NCBI GenBank assembly: GCA_019412865.1
Contig: DXOJ01000374.1
Coordinates: forward strand, 1 to 19,682
Length of the DNA: 19,682 nt
Direction of reading: 5' to 3'
Origin: Bacteroides sp.
GTDB lineage: Bacteria; Bacteroidota; Bacteroidia; Bacteroidales; Bacteroidaceae
The translations under genes were made by a program, and so were the position numbers. Shown in pieces: positions 1 through 6,199 of the stretch. The notes under the pieces are model-generated. The model did not search any database. It was not told the DNA's origin and saw only the letters and a program-made list of their open reading frames with translations. Each line of letters starts with the position of its first letter. Position 1 is the first letter of the stretch.

Positions 1-12
1 GTCAACAACACA

Positions 13-779
13 TCAATATCCAAACTTACATTGACAAACAAACACCTGTTTTTCCGAATCATCATTAAATACTTCTTCTTCAAATCCTCCATATTTATGA
101 ATAATACTAAAACCATTCCATTCCAAATATGAATCCAACTCTTGAGGGAAAAACATTCTCATATCCAGATTTTGAATAGAATTGAATTCACCATTGATAA
201 AATAATGCCATTCGATCTGATTAATCTGGGTTTTATTTTCATATCGCATTGTCTGCTTTATCGAGACTTCTCTTCCATCATCAGTTGTATACGTGTCTAT
301 TTCCTGCTGCTCTTTCTCACCTTCAACTATATACCGAAATTCGGATTAAAACAATCCAACAGAAATAAGCCTCCGTCTTTGAGGTGATTTTTAACGACAT
401 GAAGTACCTTAAATTAATCTTCATTCTCATATAAATGATGGATCGAATTAAATGGAATAAAAATAAGGTCGTACTTCTCCTGTAAATCCAGAGTCCTGAT
501 ATCCGCCTGAATGAAATTGATTCTTAGTCCAGCCTCGGCAGCTTTCATCTTAGCCTGATGGAGCATTGAAGCAGTGTAATCAACCCCACTTATATCATAT
601 CCATCCTTTGCAATAGGAAGAGTAAGTCTGCCAGTTCCACAGCAAAGCTCAAGTATTCGGGCATCCTTGTTTTTAGGTAACCACCGCTTATAAAATTGCA
701 AATCATCCATGCTGGTATTCATTCCATCATAAATATTTGCATCATAAATTAAATCGCCAACTTTATAATCACTATTCAT
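13..779 (-). pseudogene. class I SAM-dependent methyltransferase, broken by a stop and a frameshift
   Basis: The ATG at 779-777 opens a typical small Rossmann methyltransferase. Motif I is visible as ILELCCGTGRLTLPIA, followed by a motif II-like GVDYTASML and the FIQADIRTLDL and YDLIFIPFNSIHHLYENED stretches. The reading frame then hits TAA at 414-416. The same frame carries on sensibly beyond it (FKVLHVVKNHLKDGGLFLLD) until about 337-340, where an A run on the plus strand is one base short. After shifting frame the protein resumes as FRYIVEGEKEQQEIDTYTTD and ends at TGA 13-15. Repaired, it would be about 255 residues, normal for stand-alone methyltransferases of this kind. The substrate cannot be told. 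The two lesions (or sequencing errors) would each destroy the product. Base composition looks more AT-rich than the neighbouring pectin locus. It is not functionally linked to that locus as far as can be seen. Confidence 0.85.
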
Positions 780-782
780 TTG

Positions 783-790
783 CCTCCTCC
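783..790 (-). promoter_or_regulatory. strong Shine-Dalgarno of the methyltransferase pseudogene
   Basis: On the minus strand GGAGGAGG lies 3 to 6 bases before the ATG at 779. It fixes that start. Such a complete Shine-Dalgarno is unusual in Bacteroidales, whose leaders are mostly A-rich, and the other genes in this window lack one. This hints that the gene was acquired. Confidence 0.6.
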
Positions 791-896
791 AATATCCATT
801 ATTTACTATTATTTCTTATACAAACAAGAATATCCCCAACGTACAATGTACCAAAAGGATATTCTATAAATAACCAGAAGTATTACCGGTCGTTCG

Positions 897-904
897 CAAA
901 TGTA
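897..904 (-). promoter_or_regulatory. possible -7 box for the methyltransferase pseudogene
   Basis: On the minus strand the sequence reads TACATTTG, an exact match to the Bacteroides -7 consensus TAnnTTTG, about 118 bases before the start at 779. I see no good TTTG -33 box 19-21 bases further upstream, so this is a weak call resting on one eight-base match. Confidence 0.3.
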
Positions 905-1021
905 GTAAATATCTATAAGCCAGCTATAATTATCTCTTAAATACTCAAATTTCAACAAGACATATCTCTGATATAAGTATCAAAACAACATTTCGGTATC
1001 ATCTATTTACATTGCAAAGCT

Positions 1022-1053
1022 TATGCTATATTCAACAAAATGTTTTATCTTTG
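1022..1053 (+). promoter_or_regulatory. probable sigma-ABfr promoter of the GH3 gene
   Basis: TATCTTTG at 1046-1053 matches the Bacteroides -7 consensus TAnnTTTG exactly. TATG at 1022-1025, one mismatch from the -33 TTTG, is 20 bases upstream, which is the expected spacing. Transcription would begin near 1060, leaving a leader of about 130 bases before the ATG at 1190. I saw no strong hairpin or riboswitch-like fold in that leader. The rest of 780-1021 shows nothing else that I can support. Confidence 0.55.
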
Positions 1054-1189
1054 AACAGGTCTATGGATTTATCGGCTCCAAATAAGCCTTGCATAGGAAA
1101 TCCTCCTTTTCTACCGGATATTCCCCACAAAAATAATGAAAAGCACGTACTATTGCAGTCTCAAATCTAAAAACCAAAAGAACTAGAAA

Positions 1190-3781
1190 ATGAAAAAGCA
1201 ATGGATCATTGCCTGTCTTATCGGAATTCAAGGGGTAAATGTACAGGCACAACAACCCAGCAAGTATCCCTATCAGGACACGAAATTAACTGCGGAACAA
1301 CGGGCGGACGATTTACTTCAACGCCTCACATTAGAAGAAAAAGTGGCGTTGATGCAAAACAACTCACCGGCTATTCCCCGGCTTGGCATTAAGCCGTATG
1401 AATGGTGGAACGAAGCTCTTCATGGCGTTGCCCGCGCCGGACTGGCTACTGTCTTTCCACAAGCCATAGGTATGGCCGCTTCTTTCAACGACGAACTATT
1501 ATACGAAGTCTTTGATGCCGTATCTGACGAAGCACGCGCCAAGAACCGCCAATTCAATGAAAAAGGACAATATAAACGTTATCAGGGACTGACCATGTGG
1601 ACTCCCAACGTCAATATCTTCCGCGACCCCCGCTGGGGACGGGGACAGGAAACATACGGCGAAGACCCTTATTTAAGCGGACGTATGGGAATGGCGGCAG
1701 TCAGAGGTCTGCAAGGACCGGAAGATGCCGAATATGACAAACTTCATGCCTGCGCCAAACACTTTGCCGTACACTCGGGTCCCGAATGGAACCGTCACAG
1801 CTTCAACGCAGAAAACATTGCACCCAGAGACTTATGGGAAACCTACCTTCCTGCTTTCAAGGAACTGGTACAAAAAGCAGGAGTTAAAGAAGTGATGTGC
1901 GCTTACAACCGTTTCGAAGGCGATCCCTGCTGCGGCAGCAACCGTCTGTTAACCCAAATTCTCCGCAACGACTGGGGATTCAAAGGAATCGTAGTCACCG
2001 ACTGCGGAGCAATCGGAGACTTTTTCCAACGCAAGAAACATGAAACGCATCCCGATGCCGCCCATGCCTCTGCCGACGCTGTTTTAAGCGGAACAGATCT
2101 CGAATGTGGCGGTAACTTCAAAAGCATCACCGATGCTGTGAAAAAAGGCCTGATTTCGGAAGAGAAAATCAATACATCAGTCAAAAGACTACTGAAAGCC
2201 CGCTTTGAACTGGGAGAAATGAATTCGACTCATCCCTGGAGTAACATTCCATTTTCTGTTATCGACTGTCCCAAACACAAAGAACTGGCACTGAAAATGG
2301 CACATGAAAGTCTGGTATTACTCCAAAACAATAACAACATCCTTCCATTAAACCGTCAGATGAAAGTCGCAGTCATCGGCCCCAACGCCAACGACTCGGT
2401 AATGCAATGGGGTAACTACAACGGCTTTCCTTCACATACCGTCACTTTACTGGAAGGAATACGCGCCAAACTACCTGACGCACAAATCATCTACGAACCT
2501 GTATGCGGATATACAAACGACACCACCCTGCACAGCCTATTCAATCAGTGCAGCATCGACGGAGAAGCCGGATTCAACGCCACCTACTGGAATAACCGCG
2601 AATATAAAGGCAAAATTGCTGCAACCGACCGTCTGACCACTCCTTTCCATTTCAGTGCAGAAGGTTCTACCGTATTTGCTCCCGGTGTAGGATTGAAAAA
2701 CTTCACCGCCATCTATCGTTCCACTTTCCGCCCAACAGATTCCGGTGCCGCCACTTTCCGCATGATGACTAACGGAGGAGTTACTTTATTCCTCAACGGC
2801 AAGCAAATAGCAGAAGCCACCAACATCAAGAATCATACCAATCTGTATTCTTTCAACTACGAAGCAGGAAAGAGTTACGACATCGAGTTGCGTTTTATTC
2901 AGGTTAAAGATAACCCTGCACTGAACTTCGACTTGGCAAAACAAACTCCAATGGATGCCCGTGAAATCCTGAACAAGTTGCAAAGCGCAGATGTAGTTAT
3001 CTTTGCCGGAGGCATCTCCCCCCTATTGGAAGGAGAATCCATGCGGGTATCCGACCCCGGATTCAAAGGCGGCGACCGTACAGAAATCGAATTGCCCGCC
3101 ATCCAGCGAGAAGTTCTTGCTCTTCTAAAGAAGAATGGAAAGAAAACAGTATTCGTCAACTTCTCCGGTTCGGCAATGGCCATCGTGCCTGAAACGCAGA
3201 ATTGCGATGCTATCCTGCAAGCATGGTATCCCGGACAGGCAGGTGGAACAGCTGTTGCCGATGTTCTTTTCGGAGATTACAATCCTGCCGGACGTCTGCC
3301 TATCACCTTCTATAAAAGCATACAACAATTGCCGGATTATGAAGATTATTCGATGAAAGGACGTACCTATCGTTTTATGACAGAAACTCCCCTTTATCCA
3401 TTCGGCTACGGTTTAAGTTATACCCGTTTCTCTTATGGAAAAGCTACCCTGAACCAATCGAAGTTAAACAAAGGCGAAAAGGCAATCCTTACCATCCCGG
3501 TAAGTAACGTCGGACAGAGAGACGGTGAAGAAGTGGTGCAAGTGTATATCTGCCGTCCTGACGACAAAAGAGGTCCACAAAAAACTCTTCGTGGTTTCCA
3601 ACGGGTCAACATCGCTAAAGGTAAGACGCAGAATGTCAATATAGAGCTTTCATACGATTCTTTTGAATGGTTTGATACCGCAACCAATACCATACGCCCT
3701 TTAAGTGGAACATATAAGATACTTTACGGAAACAGTTCAAATGAAAATGATTTGCAAACGTGCAGTATTCAGATTCAATAG
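1190..3781 (+). CDS. GH3 beta-xylosidase/beta-glucosidase with PA14 domain, secreted
   Basis: An 863-residue exo-acting glycoside hydrolase that removes terminal beta-linked sugars (xylose or glucose) from oligosaccharides. The N-terminus MKKQWIIACLIGIQGVNVQA is a signal peptide with probable cleavage after AQA near residue 21, so the protein is likely periplasmic. The GH3 barrel spans about residues 25-330. It includes the WNEALHGVARAG and TMWTPNVNIFRDPRWGRGQE stretches, the KHFAVHSG motif and the nucleophile Asp271 in GIVVTDCGAI. The C-terminal GH3 sandwich starts near 370 and is interrupted by a PA14 domain at about 455-585. The catalytic acid is probably Glu614 or Glu616 in PLLEGESM. A fibronectin III-like domain occupies about 765-840. 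Length and order are standard for Bacteroides GH3 enzymes usually annotated as xylan 1,4-beta-xylosidase, but substrate cannot be fixed from sequence. It is convergent with the pectin operon and has its own promoter, so co-function with pectin breakdown is only a possibility. Confidence 0.93.
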   Translation: MKKQWIIACLIGIQGVNVQAQQPSKYPYQDTKLTAEQRADDLLQRLTLEEKVALMQNNSPAIPRLGIKPYEWWNEALHGVARAGLATVFPQAIGMAASFNDELLYEVFDAVSDEARAKNRQFNEKGQYKRYQGLTMWTPNVNIFRDPRWGRGQETYGEDPYLSGRMGMAAVRGLQGPEDAEYDKLHACAKHFAVHSGPEWNRHSFNAENIAPRDLWETYLPAFKELVQKAGVKEVMCAYNRFEGDPCCGSNRLLTQILRNDWGFKGIVVTDCGAIGDFFQRKKHETHPDAAHASADAVLSGTDLECGGNFKSITDAVKKGLISEEKINTSVKRLLKARFELGEMNSTHPWSNIPFSVIDCPKHKELALKMAHESLVLLQNNNNILPLNRQMKVAVIGPNANDSVMQWGNYNGFPSHTVTLLEGIRAKLPDAQIIYEPVCGYTNDTTLHSLFNQCSIDGEAGFNATYWNNREYKGKIAATDRLTTPFHFSAEGSTVFAPGVGLKNFTAIYRSTFRPTDSGAATFRMMTNGGVTLFLNGKQIAEATNIKNHTNLYSFNYEAGKSYDIELRFIQVKDNPALNFDLAKQTPMDAREILNKLQSADVVIFAGGISPLLEGESMRVSDPGFKGGDRTEIELPAIQREVLALLKKNGKKTVFVNFSGSAMAIVPETQNCDAILQAWYPGQAGGTAVADVLFGDYNPAGRLPITFYKSIQQLPDYEDYSMKGRTYRFMTETPLYPFGYGLSYTRFSYGKATLNQSKLNKGEKAILTIPVSNVGQRDGEEVVQVYICRPDDKRGPQKTLRGFQRVNIAKGKTQNVNIELSYDSFEWFDTATNTIRPLSGTYKILYGNSSNENDLQTCSIQIQ

Positions 3782-3809
3782 GTAATACCGTTTCATATAT
3801 AATTTGAGG

Positions 3810-3824
3810 CTAAGTTGAACTTAG
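3810..3824 (+). other. short inverted repeat after the GH3 gene
   Basis: CTAAGTTGAACTTAG is a perfect 7-base inverted repeat around one central base, 28 bases after the GH3 stop. It could fold as a 6-base stem with a 3-base loop, but no T tract follows, so it is at best a weak transcription end. A better terminator candidate lies at 3934-3970. Confidence 0.25.
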
Positions 3825-3933
3825 GTTACATTGAGAATTTATAAAAAATGGCTTTTATTGTCAGCCAAGAGTTATGGCTTCATAAAGTGATTGTTTTCAA
3901 GCTATTACCCACTGACAATAGAAACTGACAATA

Positions 3934-3970
3934 GGCTGACAATAAAGATTTCCGTCTTTTATTGTCAGCC
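3934..3970 (+). terminator. hairpin, candidate terminator for the GH3 gene
   Basis: GGCTGACAATAAAGA (3934-3948) pairs with TCTTTTATTGTCAGCC (3955-3970), leaving a 6-base loop and one bulged base, about 15 base pairs in all. On the plus strand the T-rich TATTATTGTTT follows. It sits about 150 bases past the GH3 stop, farther than usual for an intrinsic terminator. It is one arm of the inverted-repeat element at 3912-4517. Confidence 0.5.
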
Positions 3971-4020
3971 TATTATTGTTTAAAACTACACTATGCAACT
4001 ATTATCCCTTATTTACCAAG

Positions 4021-4413
4021 CCTGCATTATTCCGCTAAGATACCGTTATTGTTCAACCAGGGTGCCGCTATTGTTCCACTAAAGCACCGATCTTGCTAAT
4101 TCTCCACGGCCGTGACGAGATCTCTCCACGGCTGTGGTAGGATCTTCCCACGGCCGTGAGAAGATGTTACCACGACCGTGGGAAGGTAAAGACAACGGCA
4201 CCTTTGCCCAACTATGCAGGCACACTAACTCAACTATACAGACATACTTACTCAACTGTACAGGCATATTAATGCAACTACATCAAAACCTTGAAACAAT
4301 AATTCCAAGATGCCAGCATAACTATATCGGTATATTAATAAAGATATGAGAGTATCAATGAACGATATAGGCATATTGATATAGCCTCATCAGCCTATCA
4401 ATGCTATAATGTA
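4021..4413. repeat. degenerate tandem array with 22-base period
   Basis: Cut into 22-base units from 4043, the sequence lines up for fourteen units to 4350 without a single gap (14 x 22 = 308 bases). Units begin CCGT/CCGC/CCGA at 4043, 4065 and 4087, then GCCGTG/GCTGTG/GCCGTG/ACCGTG at 4109, 4131, 4153 and 4175, then GGCAC/GGCAC/GACAT/GGCAT at 4197, 4219, 4241 and 4263. Units 4197-4284 share the word CAACT at position 13-17 of each unit. Weaker copies precede (4021) and follow (4370, 4392, after one 19-base step). The period is not a multiple of three, and the small open frames across it have no coding character. It is not a CRISPR array: no constant repeat with unique spacers is seen. Confidence 0.7.
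4104..4191. repeat. four tandem 22-base units with CCACGGCCGTGG-like palindromes
   Basis: Units start at 4104, 4126, 4148 and 4170. Each begins with a 12-base near-palindrome: CCACGGCCGTGA, CCACGGCTGTGG, CCACGGCCGTGA and CCACGACCGTGG. Each is followed by a purine-rich spacer often containing AGATCT, GGATCT or AGATGT. The palindromes are exactly two DNA turns apart, placing them on one face of the helix. This is the GC-rich core of the larger array and could be a protein-binding platform or, in RNA, a row of small hairpins. Confidence 0.75.
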
Positions 4414-4458
4414 CGAATGGACAGACTTGTATCCTTACTTGCCAAACAATAAAAAACA

Positions 4459-4494
4459 GGCTGACAATAGAATACTTAATTCTTATTGTCAGCC
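4459..4494 (-). terminator. hairpin with T tract, probable terminator of the pectin operon
   Basis: GGCTGACAATAGAAT (4459-4473) and ATTCTTATTGTCAGCC (4479-4494) form a stem of about 15 base pairs with one bulge and a 5-base loop. Read on the minus strand, the stem is followed by TGTTTTTTATTG (4447-4458), a good intrinsic terminator signature. It lies about 105 bases past the end of the GH28 gene, the last gene of the operon. It is the right arm of the inverted-repeat element and mirrors the hairpin at 3934-3970. Confidence 0.6.
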
Positions 4495-4598
4495 TATTGT
4501 CAGCTTCTATTGTCAGCATGTATTATACTGTAATTCATTTCTTTAACTGCCGCTCTGACAGATTGACAATAAAAACAGTATAAAAACAGATGATACAG

Positions 4599-6173
4599 TT
4601 AGTTCTTGGTTAGTAACCGCTTCTCTGAAATCGTTCCCAACTCTTTTCCGTTAATGGTAATACCCGTTGTATTTTCTATCTGTATCATAGATTGATCGGG
4701 AGTGTCAATTTCTACATTCTCAATGTTGAGCTTTGCCACTTTATTCACTACAATACCCTCTTTAGCACCTGTAACCACCATATTCTTGATGGAAATATTC
4801 TCAATCGGCATTTCGGGAAGTCCGTTCAGATACGCTGCCCGTCCTGCTCCCCTGCAAAATACATCCGAGATATAGATGTTTCTGAAAGCAGGCGTCTCCT
4901 CACTCACACTCGGAACCGGTTCACCGGGAGCGCTTTTGGCCGCGTAATACAAGTCGGCAATCAAAGCATCATTAGGAATATCAATCATATTTATATTATT
5001 GATATAAATATTCTCCACAACACCACCGCGTCCACGGGCACTTTTAAACCGTAATCCGACATCCGTACCGATAAATGAACATTCGGACACATACACGTTT
5101 TTCACACCACCGGACATTTCACTGCCAATCACAAATCCGCCATGGCCATGCAAAACGGTGTTGTTTCTCACGATTATATTCTCACAAGGTTCGCCCCTTC
5201 TGCGGCCATCCTCGTCTTTGCCCGACTTCAGACAGATAGCATCATCCCCCGCATCAAAGAAACAGTTGGCAATCAATACATTCTTGCATGATTCCACATC
5301 CAGCGCGTCACCGTTTTGCGAATACCAGGGATTGAATACCTTTACATCATTCAATATCAAAGATTCGCACGACAAGGGATGCAGACACCAACTCGGAGAG
5401 TTTTTGAAGGTCACACCTTCCAGAAGAATCTTTTTGCTCTTCACGATACTTAGCAATACGGGACGCAACCAACTCTTCATATCTTCCCATTCTTCACTCG
5501 TGATTTCAGTCCGTTTATCTCCGCTGCCGGCCATGAGAACAGAGGCTTTCAGCGCTCCTTCATTGGGATACCACACCTTGCCGTTCTCATCCACCTTGCC
5601 GCCGGAGTTCACCAGATTCTTCCACTGTCTGTCCGTCATTTTATCCTTCTTCACGGGACGCCATTTATCCCCCGCCCCATCAAAAACACCATAACCGGTG
5701 ATGGCTATGTTCTCCGCATTCATTGCCGAAATAGGCGACTGGCAACGTTTAGCATCCAGTCCTTCAAACGAAGTGGTGATGATCGGATATAACGAAGTAT
5801 CACTACTAAATACAATCAACGCATTCTTTTCCGCATGCAAATTGACGTTACTCTGCAAAACAATAGGTCCTGTCAGCCACAAGCCTTCCGGAATGACTAC
5901 CTTGCCACCTCCCTTATCATGCACTGCTTTGATCGCATTATTAATAGCCTCCGTATTCAGCGTCACACCATCACTTTTTGCTCCGAAATCGCAGATATTC
6001 ACCTGATAATCGGGGAAGACGGGACGCTCTATCGTGGGCATGGAGAAAGGAAGGTCTGCATACATCGCCTTCAAGTCAGTCTCCATATCCACCTGCTTGG
6101 CAGTAGTCTGACAAGCACAAAATAGTCCTAAGATGACCGGTGCCAAACCAGCCATTTGATTCAATCTACTCAT
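4599..6173 (-). CDS. GH28 polygalacturonase, probable lipoprotein
   Basis: A 524-residue right-handed beta-helix enzyme that hydrolyses alpha-1,4 links between galacturonic acids in pectin. The N-terminus has a hydrophobic stretch ending in LGLFCAC, so Cys21 is the likely lipid-modified residue. The GH28 active-site set is visible: Asp289 and Asp292 in NGDALD, the pair Asp310-Asp311 in DAGDDAICLKSG, His344 in GHGGF and Arg375-Phe376-Lys377 in place of the usual RIK. The long insertion around WRPVKKDKMTDRQWKN and KVWYPNEGAL is common in Bacteroides GH28 enzymes thought to act from the chain end, so exo action is likely but not proven. The start lies 26 bases after the CE8 stop and it is the last gene of the operon, before the hairpin terminator at 4459-4494. 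Probable role: trimming imported or surface oligogalacturonides. Confidence 0.93.
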   Translation of the reverse strand: MSRLNQMAGLAPVILGLFCACQTTAKQVDMETDLKAMYADLPFSMPTIERPVFPDYQVNICDFGAKSDGVTLNTEAINNAIKAVHDKGGGKVVIPEGLWLTGPIVLQSNVNLHAEKNALIVFSSDTSLYPIITTSFEGLDAKRCQSPISAMNAENIAITGYGVFDGAGDKWRPVKKDKMTDRQWKNLVNSGGKVDENGKVWYPNEGALKASVLMAGSGDKRTEITSEEWEDMKSWLRPVLLSIVKSKKILLEGVTFKNSPSWCLHPLSCESLILNDVKVFNPWYSQNGDALDVESCKNVLIANCFFDAGDDAICLKSGKDEDGRRRGEPCENIIVRNNTVLHGHGGFVIGSEMSGGVKNVYVSECSFIGTDVGLRFKSARGRGGVVENIYINNINMIDIPNDALIADLYYAAKSAPGEPVPSVSEETPAFRNIYISDVFCRGAGRAAYLNGLPEMPIENISIKNMVVTGAKEGIVVNKVAKLNIENVEIDTPDQSMIQIENTTGITINGKELGTISEKRLLTKN

Positions 6174-6199
6174 TGTCTCTTTTTACCTTACATATTTTA

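Larger units (their letters stand above)
3912..4517. repeat. inverted-repeat-bounded structured intergenic element
   Basis: The left end (3912 to about 3981) and the reverse complement of the right end (about 4446 to 4517) are nearly the same sequence. Each reads two CTGACAATA words separated by four bases (GAAA on the left, GAAG on the right), then GGCTGACAATAA, a short variable loop, TATTGTCAGCC, and a T-rich stretch ending in TTATTGTTT or TTTATTGTTT. Between them lies about 460 bases of 22-base periodic sequence. A weaker outer pair extends the symmetry: TTTTATTGTCAGCC at 3853-3866 and its imperfect reverse partner at 4561-4574, each 46 bases outside the inner copies. No transposase or other gene is present. 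It could be a non-autonomous mobile element (MITE-like), a double terminator cassette or a structured RNA-encoding region; sequence alone does not decide. Confidence 0.65.

Noticed and set aside
4134..4349. Small open frames across the intergenic array on both strands (for example 71 codons at 4134-4349)
   Set aside because: They run through the 22-base periodic array, whose period is not a multiple of three. The translations have no domain or signal features and no ribosome site supports them.
4021..4413. Possible CRISPR array
   Set aside because: The period of 22 is too short for repeat plus spacer, no constant repeat is kept, and no cas gene is near. Units drift gradually instead of alternating constant and unique segments.
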